Positions 1 to 6,231 of a stretch of 8,827 nucleotides of DNA are shown piece after piece. Source of the DNA: UBA4615 sp049422085 (GTDB lineage: Bacteria > Pseudomonadota > Gammaproteobacteria > Burkholderiales > Burkholderiaceae_E); the NCBI GenBank assembly GCA_049422085.1, contig JBMSOD010000130.1, positions 1-8,827 of the forward strand, written 5' to 3'. A program made the position numbers and the translations under genes. Position 1 is the stretch's first letter. Each line of letters starts with the position of its first letter. The notes below the pieces were generated by a model. The model saw nothing but the letters and a program-made list of their open reading frames with translations. It was not told the origin of the DNA and ran no database searches.

Positions 1-2
1 GC

Positions 3-1283
3 CTAGAGACCGCCGGTCAGTCGCTTTTCTGAGGCAAAGAGCGAGGCAAGCGTCTCGCGCTCTCGCAGCAGATGGATGTTGTGCCCGTCGACCAGCACTT
101 CGGCCCCTCTGGGCCGGGTGTTGTAGTTCGAGCTCATGGCCATGCCGTAGGCGCCCGCCGAGAGGATGGCCAGCAGTTCGCCCTCGTTGATTGCGAGCTC
201 CCGCTGCCGACCGAGCCAGTCGCCTGATTCGCAGACCGGTCCGACAACGTCATAGGTCTTGCGCTCTGTCCCGGCGTCAGGTTGCACTTCGACGATGTCA
301 TGCCAGGCCTCGTACATGGCGGGCCGCATCAGATCGTTCATGGCCGCATCGACCACCGCGAACTGGCGCTCACCATTTTCCTTGAGCACTTCGACACGGG
401 TCAGAAGCAGCCCGGCATTGCCGACCACGGCACGTCCGAATTCGAAGAGCAGCTCGGGCGTCTGCCGACCGCGGGCCTGCGCCCAGGCGCGGACCCGCGC
501 AAACAGGGCGCCCAGCAGCTCACGCGGCTGCGGGGGGGATTCATCCCGGTAACGGATGCCCAGACCCCCGCCCAGATCAAGATGGTCGATCCGGATGCCT
601 TCGGCCTGCAGCGCGTCGACCAGCTCGAGCACACGGTCGAGTGCCGCCAGAAAGGGGGCCAGCTCGGTGATCTGCGAACCGATATGACAGTCGATGCCTG
701 TGACGCGAAGATGGGGCAGGCTTGCAGCCGTGCGATAGGCCTGCACCGCGCGGTCGTGCGCAATGCCGAACTTGTTCTCGCGCAGCCCGGTGGAGATGTA
801 GGGATGGGTACCGGCATCGACATCGGGATTGACCCGCAATGAGATGGGCGCGGTGCGTCCCAGTTGTGCGGCCACCTTGTTGAGCCGGTGAAGTTCGCTT
901 TCGGACTCGACATTGAAGCAGCGCACGCCCGCATGAAGGGCCGCCCTCATGGCGGCCTCGGTCTTGCCCACGCCGGAGAACACCACTTTTGACGCATCGC
1001 CACCGGCCGCCAGGACCCGGGCGAGTTCACCCTCGGACACGATGTCGAATCCTGCCCCCATGTCTGCGAGCAGGCCGAGCAGACCGATGTTGCTGTTGGC
1101 CTTGATTGCATAGCAGACCAGGGCATGCTCGCCTTCGCAGGCTTGGGTAAAGGACTGCCAGGCGTGTGTGATGGCCGCTCGGGAATAGACCCAGGTCGGG
1201 GTGCCGAACTGCTCGGCGATGGCGGTGAGGGGCACGCCTTCGGCATGCAGGCTGCCCTGGCGCATCGAAAATTCAGCGGTCAT
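3..1283 (-). CDS. lysA: Diaminopimelate decarboxylase LysA
   Basis: Makes L-lysine by PLP-dependent decarboxylation of meso-2,6-diaminopimelate, the last step of the lysine branch, in the cytoplasm. The 426-residue length is normal for the family. An N-terminal alanine-racemase-like barrel is followed by a C-terminal beta domain. Visible motifs are the PLP lysine K61 in YAIKANSN, H200 in CHIGSQ, the phosphate-binding glycine loop GGGLGI (238-243), active-site C351 in CESGD, and Y379 in AGAYGMAMSSNYN. The usual EPGR motif reads EFGR at 281-284, so the proline is replaced while the Glu and Arg are kept. The ATG at 1283 lies inside the end of lptM (11-nt overlap), which suggests one transcript with coupled translation. 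The TAG stop is at 3-5, so the gene is complete. The product call is very secure. Confidence 0.97.
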   Translation of the reverse strand: MTAEFSMRQGSLHAEGVPLTAIAEQFGTPTWVYSRAAITHAWQSFTQACEGEHALVCYAIKANSNIGLLGLLADMGAGFDIVSEGELARVLAAGGDASKVVFSGVGKTEAAMRAALHAGVRCFNVESESELHRLNKVAAQLGRTAPISLRVNPDVDAGTHPYISTGLRENKFGIAHDRAVQAYRTAASLPHLRVTGIDCHIGSQITELAPFLAALDRVLELVDALQAEGIRIDHLDLGGGLGIRYRDESPPQPRELLGALFARVRAWAQARGRQTPELLFEFGRAVVGNAGLLLTRVEVLKENGERQFAVVDAAMNDLMRPAMYEAWHDIVEVQPDAGTERKTYDVVGPVCESGDWLGRQRELAINEGELLAILSAGAYGMAMSSNYNTRPRGAEVLVDGHNIHLLRERETLASLFASEKRLTGGL

Positions 1284-1566
1284 TGGAAGCGGGTGATCCG
1301 GAGGAAGGGGATGGAACAGAGCCGGGGCTAGTCAGGGTCGTTGCCGGGCGCAGACCGGTTCGCGATCGCGATGCTTCAGGGTCGCCGGATGCGCCAGGCT
1401 TGCCTGTCTGTGCTGCTGACGGGACTCCCGAGGCCGGGACCGCAGGGCTTGCCGGAGGTTTGGGCAGGACCAGCGGGCCGCGCTGACCACAGCCCGCGGC
1501 CGCAAGCAGCACAGCCACCATGAGACCTGAGGCCGCTACAATGCGCGCCCCGCGCACTTTCATCAT
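1273..1566 (-). CDS. lptM: LptM/YifL-type small lipoprotein
   Basis: Small lipoprotein of 97 residues. LptM (YifL) proteins bind the LptDE lipopolysaccharide translocon in the outer membrane and help it mature; that role is known for the family, not shown here. The start has a charged N-terminus (MMKVRGAR), a hydrophobic stretch and a lipobox ending in AAGC, with the lipidated cysteine at residue 26. It is followed directly by the family signature CGQRGPLVLP. The remaining 60 or so residues are rich in Pro, Ser, Ala and Gly, an expected disordered tail. The start is ATG-ATG at 1564-1566; the reading frame is open further upstream, but that stretch is Arg-rich antisense of cyaY. The 3' end overlaps lysA by 11 nt, and lptM-lysA next to cyaY is a common arrangement. 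No clear Shine-Dalgarno is seen. Confidence 0.88.
   Translation of the reverse strand: MMKVRGARIVAASGLMVAVLLAAAGCGQRGPLVLPKPPASPAVPASGVPSAAQTGKPGASGDPEASRSRTGLRPATTLTSPGSVPSPSSGSPASNDR
1537..1542 (+). promoter_or_regulatory. Possible -10 element for cyaY
   Basis: TACAAT matches the sigma-70 -10 consensus at 5 of 6 positions and would start a transcript near 1549, leaving a leader of about 32 nt before the cyaY ATG. It lies inside the lptM coding region on the opposite strand. No convincing -35 is present at 16-18 bp, so this is tentative. Confidence 0.25.
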
Positions 1567-1572
1567 CGGTCC

Positions 1573-1581
1573 AGCATAGCA
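1573..1581 (-). promoter_or_regulatory. Possible extended -10 for lptM-lysA
   Basis: Read on the minus strand the sequence is TGCTATGCT, an extended -10 (TGn) followed by a 4-of-6 -10 hexamer. Standard spacing puts the transcript start at or next to the A of the lptM ATG (1566), implying a leaderless or nearly leaderless mRNA. That would fit the absence of a Shine-Dalgarno and the 14-bp gap to cyaY. There is no good -35. Confidence 0.2.
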
Positions 1582-1922
1582 TGAGCGATCCAGCCTTCCT
1601 TGCAGCAGCACATGCCGTTCTCGACGCCGTCGAGAACGGCCTTGGTGATCTCGCCGATCAGACCGACCTGGACCTGGATCTCGACCGTCAGGGCAATGTG
1701 CTGAAGGTGACATTCGAGAGCGGCAGCACGCTGGTCGTGAACAGTCACGAGGCCGCGCGCGAGATCTGGGTCGCTGCCCGCACGGGCGGCTATCACTACC
1801 GGCTCCAGGATGAGGGCCGGTGGGTCGATACCCGTTCAGGCGACGAGCTGTTTGCGGCGCTGTCGCGTCTGGTGAGTGAGCTGTCCGGTCAACCGGTGCG
1901 CCTGTCGCCCAGGGGAGCCTGA
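1581..1922 (+). CDS. cyaY: Iron-sulfur cluster assembly protein CyaY (bacterial frataxin)
   Basis: Bacterial frataxin of 113 residues. CyaY binds iron and the cysteine desulfurase IscS and modulates Fe-S cluster assembly in the cytoplasm (family knowledge). An N-terminal helix leads into the acidic ridge (LDAVENGLGDLADQTDLDLD, about 14-33). The beta sheet includes LKVTFESGSTLVVN, then the conserved HEAAREIWVAARTGGYHY (56-73), and the C-terminal helix after WVDTRSGDELF. The ATG at 1581 fits the family start; no strong Shine-Dalgarno precedes it. It is divergent from lptM with only 14 bp between the start codons, so each promoter must lie in the other gene. Its last 34 nt overlap the 3' end of the convergent DUF2783 gene. 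A perfect 12-bp inverted repeat lies in codons 12-20. Confidence 0.93.
   Translation: MSDPAFLAAAHAVLDAVENGLGDLADQTDLDLDLDRQGNVLKVTFESGSTLVVNSHEAAREIWVAARTGGYHYRLQDEGRWVDTRSGDELFAALSRLVSELSGQPVRLSPRGA
1614..1640. repeat. Perfect 12-bp inverted repeat with 3-nt centre inside cyaY
   Basis: The left arm GCCGTTCTCGAC (1614-1625) and right arm GTCGAGAACGGC (1629-1640) are exact reverse complements separated by GCC. In cyaY mRNA this forms a strong hairpin starting 33 nt after the start of the ATG. On the other strand it lies 48-74 bp upstream of the lptM start, where an operator could sit. No T-run follows, so it is not an intrinsic terminator. Function unknown. Confidence 0.8.
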
Positions 1923-2116
1923 AGCGTCTGTCGAGCGAGGGCAATGGCCTCGATCAGGACATCGGCGTGGCCGACCTGATTGGCCAGCAGGAGAATCAGC
2001 CGACTGTTCAGCCTCTGGCTGTCGATCTCGGACAGATCGCGGTGCGCATCGATCAGTGCCTGATAGACATCATCAGGCCGGTCGATATTGGGATCGGTGA
2101 TCAGAGCGGGCTTCAT
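1889..2116 (-). CDS. DUF2783 domain-containing small protein
   Basis: Acidic 75-residue protein of unknown function. The sequence (MKPALITDPNIDRPDDVYQA, then IDAHRDLSEIDSQRLNSRLI and LLLANQVGHADVLIEAIALA) reads as a mostly helical soluble protein. It resembles the DUF2783 family, whose members I recall as small proteins next to MhpA-like FAD monooxygenases; that match is from memory. The start overlaps the stop of the upstream monooxygenase in an ATGA arrangement, a sign of coupled translation, so the two probably act together. Its stop lies 34 nt inside the convergent cyaY gene. There is no signal peptide, membrane segment or metal-binding cluster. A small accessory or subunit role is plausible but unproven. 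Confidence 0.82.
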   Translation of the reverse strand: MKPALITDPNIDRPDDVYQALIDAHRDLSEIDSQRLNSRLILLLANQVGHADVLIEAIALARQTLQAPLGDRRTG

Positions 2117-3888
2117 GCACAGGCTCCGGCGTGCGCCGCTTGCGAACGCCCCAGGGAGCGGAGCATGGCCGAGACAATCGCCTCGGGGTCGAAGTGTCGC
2201 CAGCGGGCGCAGACATGCTGGTCGGGTCGAAGCAGCACTGTGGTGCCATGGCGGGCGGCACAGCGCTCGCGAAGCAGGCCCTGAGCATCCTGCCAGTGAC
2301 GAATCGCCAACCTGCCCGTTGGATCGGTCTTGCCATCCGAATGCACCATCGCGACCTGGGTGCCAGAGGCTGAGGCTGGCACGACCCGGTGCAGATGCAC
2401 CCGCGACAGTCCTGCCTGATCCATCAGATGGCTCAAAGACTCCAGCGCACCTGCCTCGGGCAGGTTCCCCTGATCATCAAAGACCAGCAGGGCAAACCCC
2501 TCGCCGCACAGTGCCCGCAACCACCATGCGGGCTCACCCCGGTCATTGATGAGCGGTGCATCGACGCTGGGCGCCCCGGGCCGCATGCCTGGGGCGGCAC
2601 AGGGCATGTCGGACGGCGGGTCCGGGGTATTCGCCGGGCTGTCGTCGACCACGCTCGGCACGGACAGACGACCACTGTTGACCAGTCGGCGGGCGAAGGG
2701 CAGGTGCGCGGCCAGTTCGAGGGTGGCATCCCGCAGCGTACGCGCCGCCGTTGACTTTGGCGTAATGAAGTCGGTACTGCGGGTTGAATTCAGGATGTTT
2801 TCGTCGGCCGCTGCTTCGCGTTCGTGGGCCCAGTGGTCGAGGACCGCATCGCTGGCCTGAGCCTGCACCAGGGCGGCCAGCCGCCAGGCCAGCGCATCGG
2901 CATCCTGGATGCCTGAATTCGCGCCCCTCGCGCCGAAGGGAGAGACCTGATGGGCGCTGTCCCCGGCGAAGAGGACCCGTCCGTGCCGGAAGCGGTCCAT
3001 GCGTCGACACTGGAAGGTATACACACTGGTCCAGACGAGATCGAAGTCGCGATCGCCGAGCATGGCCCTCAGACGGGGCATCACCCGGGACGGCTGGCGC
3101 TCCAGCTCTGGGTCGGCATCCCAGCCCAGCTGGAAATCGACCCGCCACACATGGTCCGCCTGACGGTGCAGCAGCACGGATTGACCCGGATGGAAGGGTG
3201 GATCGAACCAGAACCAGCGTTCGGTCGGGTAGTCGGCCTTCATGAGCACGTCGGCAATCAGGAAACGGTCGTGGAACACCTGTCCCCGGCTCTCGAGTCC
3301 CATCATGCGTCGCACCGGGCTGCGCGCGCCGTCGCAGGCGACGAGCCAGTCGCAGGCGAGCGCATAACTGCCCTCAGGAGTCTCGATTCCGACGGTGACG
3401 CCGCTCGGGTCGGATTCGATGCGGGTGACCCGGTTCGCCCAACGCAGATCGAGTGCAGGCAGGCTCATCGCCTGTCTCACCAGAATGTCCTCCAGCAGGT
3501 ACTGCTGAAGGTTCACGAAGGCAGGGCGTTCATGACCGGGCTCGGGCAGCAGATCGAAGTGATAGACCTCGCCGTCCCGCAGGAACACCCTCCCCCGGCT
3601 CCAGCTCACCCCGCGCGACACAACCGGGTCGGCGCAACCCAGGCGATCGAGAATCTCAAGGCTGCGCTTGGCGTAGCACACCGCTCGTGAACCGGTGCTG
3701 ACCGTGGTGTCGTCGTCGAGCACAACCACCGGGATACCGCGCCGTGCCAGATCGATCGCGGTGCACAGCCCGACCGGACCGGCACCCACGATCAGCACCG
3801 GATGCCGTACCGGTTCTGCGCCGTCCTGGTCGGCACTGCGGCGATAGGGAAAGTGGACCGAAGCCTGCATTCGAGACCGGGTGTGCAT
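2113..3888 (-). CDS. FAD-dependent monooxygenase, MhpA/phenol hydroxylase-like
   Basis: Group A flavin monooxygenase (FAD_binding_3 family) of 591 residues; relatives hydroxylate aromatic rings using NAD(P)H and O2. Visible are the Rossmann dinucleotide motif VLIVGAGPVGLCTAIDLARR (31-50), the CDGARSPVRR motif (185-194) that contacts FAD and NAD(P)H, and the second FAD motif GRVLFAGDSAHQVSPFGARG (303-322). A thioredoxin-like C-terminal domain ends in TTVLLRPDQHVCARWR (549-564). A Pro-rich linker occupies about 411-445. The extra length over the roughly 400-residue core is typical of the MhpA subfamily. The substrate cannot be told from sequence. It is first in an operon with the DUF2783 gene (ATGA overlap). 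The start could instead be ATG at 3870, removing six residues; neither start has a good Shine-Dalgarno. No other aromatic-degradation genes are in the window. Confidence 0.9.
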   Translation of the reverse strand: MHTRSRMQASVHFPYRRSADQDGAEPVRHPVLIVGAGPVGLCTAIDLARRGIPVVVLDDDTTVSTGSRAVCYAKRSLEILDRLGCADPVVSRGVSWSRGRVFLRDGEVYHFDLLPEPGHERPAFVNLQQYLLEDILVRQAMSLPALDLRWANRVTRIESDPSGVTVGIETPEGSYALACDWLVACDGARSPVRRMMGLESRGQVFHDRFLIADVLMKADYPTERWFWFDPPFHPGQSVLLHRQADHVWRVDFQLGWDADPELERQPSRVMPRLRAMLGDRDFDLVWTSVYTFQCRRMDRFRHGRVLFAGDSAHQVSPFGARGANSGIQDADALAWRLAALVQAQASDAVLDHWAHEREAAADENILNSTRSTDFITPKSTAARTLRDATLELAAHLPFARRLVNSGRLSVPSVVDDSPANTPDPPSDMPCAAPGMRPGAPSVDAPLINDRGEPAWWLRALCGEGFALLVFDDQGNLPEAGALESLSHLMDQAGLSRVHLHRVVPASASGTQVAMVHSDGKTDPTGRLAIRHWQDAQGLLRERCAARHGTTVLLRPDQHVCARWRHFDPEAIVSAMLRSLGRSQAAHAGACA

Positions 3889-3902
3889 CGCAAAGGGGTT
3901 CC

Positions 3903-3908
3903 ATTATC
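3903..3908 (-). promoter_or_regulatory. Possible -10 for the monooxygenase operon
   Basis: GATAAT on the minus strand is a 5-of-6 match to the -10 consensus and would start transcription near 3896, giving an 8-nt leader to ATG 3888 or 26 nt to ATG 3870. No recognisable -35 lies 16-18 bp upstream. Confidence 0.25.
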
Positions 3909-3915
3909 GCTCGGC

Positions 3916-3930
3916 GGGTGCGGCATTTGC
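3916..3930 (+). promoter_or_regulatory. Weak sigma-54-like promoter match
   Basis: GGGTGCGGCATTTGC keeps the essential GG-N10-GC spacing and a TTTGC -12 box, and its -24 box fits only a relaxed purine/pyrimidine consensus (GGTGCG against GGCACG). It would start a transcript near 3942, about 240 nt before the kinase-like gene. It is much weaker than the two leftward matches. Confidence 0.2.
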
Positions 3931-4102
3931 CTGCCGGATGCCTGTGCCTGGCCCGACCCTTGAACCTGCCCAACCCTGCCGACCGGCGCCTCCGGGCCGG
4001 CAGCCCAGACCCAATCCCGACCGGCCCAGTCCCGGTCCGCGGGAGCGCCCCCTGGCTTGAGAATCGCCGTGCCCTGGAGCAGGTCTCGACCTGAGGCAAG
4101 GC

Positions 4103-4121
4103 CCATCCTTAAGGAGGATGG
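4103..4121. other. Small hairpin containing a Shine-Dalgarno-like TAAGGAGG
   Basis: CCATCCT (4103-4109) pairs with AGGATGG (4115-4121) around a 5-nt loop. In the rightward direction it holds TAAGGAGG (4110-4117), an excellent Shine-Dalgarno sequence, but the only close start codon, ATG at 4118, follows with no spacing. The hairpin lacks a T-run and no gene ends here, so it is not a terminator. Confidence 0.4.
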
Positions 4122-4165
4122 TCTTCCCACCTCGGGTGAGGGTGTGTTCCAATTCCCTTAACTTG

Positions 4166-4195
4166 TTGTCAAGAACGTCGCATGCTGCTTGACAA
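4166..4195. repeat. 8-bp inverted repeat bracketing the kinase-like start codon
   Basis: TTGTCAAG (4166-4173) and CTTGACAA (4188-4195) are perfect inverted repeats with a 14-nt spacer that contains the ATG at 4182. The half-sites are 22 bp apart centre to centre, about two helical turns. It could be a dimeric repressor site or an mRNA stem with the start codon in the loop. Confidence 0.5.
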
Positions 4196-4901
4196 AACCG
4201 TCCGAATCACCGACCTGGCTGTATGCGTCAGGCATGATCTGCGCGATCCGCTCGGCGCCATCTCCCACTGGCTCGAGCTGCTCGATGCCCCCGGTCTGGA
4301 CCCCGCCCTGAAGGATCGGGCCGTGAAGGGCATCCGGGCCGGAGTCGGCGAGCAACTCGAGCAGATCATCCGGCTGGCCGAATTGCTCGACCATCAAGGG
4401 CGCCAGACCTCTGGCCCATCCGGCGGTCCGGACGCAGCGCTCGCGCCGGTCGATCTGGCGCCTCTGGTCCATGCGGCCTGCATGTCGATTGCGCCAGGCC
4501 TTCAGTCCAGGATCGAGCTGCGCCTATCCGAAGTGCAGAGACGCTGTCGGATCAGGGCCGACGGGCAAGCGCTTGTGCGGGCCCTGACGGCTCTGAGCGT
4601 GCATGGCATCAAGCAGCTTGTCGCAGGGGAACATCTTCGGGTCAGCCTGTGTTGCAGCGCGCCGACAGGCGTCTGCAGGCTCGTTCTGCAGATCATCACG
4701 GCGGACACGCCTGCCGATCAGCCCTGGCGAGCGCTGGCAGACCCACACGCAACACCGGCCCTTGCCCTGCTGCATGCGCGCTCCGTACTGAGCCTGCATT
4801 GCGTCGAAGTGCGCATCGCCACCACGAAACAGAAAGACGACACTGCCCTGCTTGACTTTGCGTTGATGGATGCGACCGATGAGCCATGTACTGATTGTTG
4901 A
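4182..4901 (+). CDS. Degenerate HisKA-type histidine kinase or phosphotransferase
   Basis: Soluble 239-residue protein with no membrane segment, PAS or other sensor domain. A HisKA dimerisation helix starts almost at the N-terminus: VRHDLRDPLGAISHWLELLD (16-35), with H18 the likely phospho-histidine. The second half has the outline of a HATPase domain but not its chemistry. The N-box position reads VHGIKQL (140-146), with His in place of the key Asn. The DxGxG motif is absent (ITADTPADQ, 172-180), and the G2 region reads HATPALALLHARSVLSLHCV, with the glycines gone. It is therefore unlikely to bind ATP normally. The gene overlaps the NtrC-type activator and probably passes phosphate to, or gates, that protein. 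The layout (H-box helix plus dead ATPase fold) resembles ChpT-like phosphotransferases. No good Shine-Dalgarno is seen; an in-frame TGA at 4137 limits the start. Confidence 0.75.
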   Translation: MLLDKTVRITDLAVCVRHDLRDPLGAISHWLELLDAPGLDPALKDRAVKGIRAGVGEQLEQIIRLAELLDHQGRQTSGPSGGPDAALAPVDLAPLVHAACMSIAPGLQSRIELRLSEVQRRCRIRADGQALVRALTALSVHGIKQLVAGEHLRVSLCCSAPTGVCRLVLQIITADTPADQPWRALADPHATPALALLHARSVLSLHCVEVRIATTKQKDDTALLDFALMDATDEPCTDC

Positions 4902-6231
4902 CGATGAGGCCAATTCGGCGCAGGCGCTCAGTGCGCTGGTGCAGGCGGAGGGCTATTCGGTGGCCGTGGCGGGATCGCTTCGCGAAGCCCGGCAGCAGCT
5001 GGTCCTGATGCCCGCACAGGCGGTCCTGCTCGACCTGTATCTGCCGGATGGCAATGGGTTTTCGCTGCTCGACGATGAGGCGCTGGTCAATGGTGCGGAG
5101 ATCATCCTGGTGACGGGCCATGCCAGTGTGGAGTCTTCCGTGCAGGCCCTTCGTGTTGGCGCGGTCGACTACCTGGTCAAGCCCGTTCAGCCGTCACAGC
5201 TCAAGCGGGTGCTCGGTCGACTCGGCCAGCAGCGAGAGCTGCGTGCAAGCATTCATCAAAAATCCCTCGAGGCTGATCAGCGAGGCCAGTTCGGACGCCT
5301 GATCGGAGAGTCGGCTTCGATGAAGCGGGTCTACGCGCAGATTGCACGGGTCGCGCCCACCGCGGTGAATGTGTTCGTTGTAGGCGAATCCGGCACCGGC
5401 AAGGAGCTGGTGGCGCAGACCGTCCACGAGCTCTCCCGCAGGCGGAAGGCGCCGATGCTGGCGCTCAATTGCGGGGCGATCTCCGCCCAGCTGATCGAAA
5501 GTGAACTGTTTGGCCACGAAAAGGGCAGTTTCACGGGTGCGAGCCGGCAGCACCGAGGCTACTTCGAACGGGCCCACGGCGGCACCTTGTTTCTTGATGA
5601 AGTGACCGAGATGCCCATGGACCTGCAGGTCAAACTCCTGAGGGTGCTCGAGACCGGAGTCTTCACCCGTGTCGGATCGGAGGAGGCGATCGAGACCGAT
5701 GTACGCATCATCGCCGCAACCAATCGCGAGCCCCTCGCCGCGGTCCGTGAAGGAAGTCTTCGTGAAGATCTCTACTATCGGCTTGATGTCTTCGAAATTC
5801 AGCTCCCGCCCCTGCGTGAGCGACTCGCCGATGCGGCGCTTCTGGCCCGCAGTTTCCTTGAAGAGATCAACCGGACCGAGGGCCTGACACTCGCGTTCGG
5901 GACGCGTGCGCTGGAGTCGTTGGCCAGCCATGACTGGCCGGGCAATGTGCGCGAATTGCGCAACGTGATTCACAGGTCAGCGCTGATGGCAGATGAGGGG
6001 GTGATCGAGACCCTTGCCATGCCGACAACAAGCCTACGGGGCGAGGAGGCTTCGGACTCGGGTCAGGTGTCGCTGCCGGTGGGTACCACCATCGCGCAGG
6101 CCGAGCGTGAGCTGATCCTCGCCACGCTCGAGCACTGCGGTGGACAACGCGAACCCACGGCAGACATGCTCGGTATCAGCCTCAAGACGCTCTACAACCG
6201 CTTGCGGGAGTACGATCAGAGCGCAAGTTGA
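4870..6231 (+). CDS. NtrC-family sigma-54 activator (REC-AAA+-Fis)
   Basis: Bacterial enhancer-binding protein of 453 residues that activates sigma-54 promoters by ATP-driven remodelling of the closed complex. The receiver domain (about 5-120) has acidic residues D11, D12 and E13, phospho-acceptor D55 in LLDLYLPDG, T82 and K104. The AAA+ domain (about 142-370) has Walker A GESGTGKE (172-179), sigma-54 contact loop GSFTGA (219-224, a variant of GAFTGA), Walker B GTLFLDEV (238-245) and the arginine region LREDLYYRLDVF. A Fis-type helix-turn-helix lies at 411-448 (ADMLGISLKTLYNRLREY). It starts inside the upstream kinase-like gene; ATG at 4879 (MSHVLIVDDE) is as likely as ATG at 4870. All motifs look functional. 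The 3' end overlaps convergent rpoN by 16 nt. Its targets are unknown, but the sigma-54 promoters upstream of rpoN and the NarL-type kinase are the obvious candidates. Confidence 0.93.
   Translation: MRPMSHVLIVDDEANSAQALSALVQAEGYSVAVAGSLREARQQLVLMPAQAVLLDLYLPDGNGFSLLDDEALVNGAEIILVTGHASVESSVQALRVGAVDYLVKPVQPSQLKRVLGRLGQQRELRASIHQKSLEADQRGQFGRLIGESASMKRVYAQIARVAPTAVNVFVVGESGTGKELVAQTVHELSRRRKAPMLALNCGAISAQLIESELFGHEKGSFTGASRQHRGYFERAHGGTLFLDEVTEMPMDLQVKLLRVLETGVFTRVGSEEAIETDVRIIAATNREPLAAVREGSLREDLYYRLDVFEIQLPPLRERLADAALLARSFLEEINRTEGLTLAFGTRALESLASHDWPGNVRELRNVIHRSALMADEGVIETLAMPTTSLRGEEASDSGQVSLPVGTTIAQAERELILATLEHCGGQREPTADMLGISLKTLYNRLREYDQSAS

Larger units (their letters stand above)
3889..4181. 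other. Non-coding divergent region between monooxygenase and kinase-like gene
   Basis: About 290 bp between two divergent genes. Open frames exist on both strands, but their translations are Gly-, Arg- and Pro-rich and look like compositional artefacts of high GC. The region should hold promoters for both operons. I see a possible -10 for the monooxygenase, a weak sigma-54-like match near 3916-3930 facing right, a small hairpin at 4103-4121, and an inverted repeat around the kinase start. Confidence 0.6.

Noticed and set aside
282..842. Long plus-strand open frame opposite lysA
   Set aside because: It is fully antisense to a clear lysA gene, has no recognisable motif, and is typical of high-GC antisense frames.
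1567..1944. Upstream extension of the lptM reading frame to 223 residues
   Set aside because: The extra N-terminal part is Arg/Pro-rich antisense of cyaY, and the lipoprotein signal peptide must be at the N-terminus, which fits ATG 1566.
3891..3904. TGGAACCCCTTTGC before the monooxygenase as a sigma-54 promoter
   Set aside because: GG and GC are only 9 bases apart instead of 10, and the site touches the start codon.
4103..4121. Intrinsic terminator or a 16S rRNA 3'-end remnant (minus strand CCTCCTTA)
   Set aside because: No T-run and no gene ending there; the rRNA-like match is only 8 bases and its surroundings do not resemble 16S.
3904..4152. Minus-strand 82-residue frame in the divergent region
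   Set aside because: Composition is dominated by Gly, Arg and Pro from GC-rich DNA, with no family resemblance and no suitable ribosome binding site.
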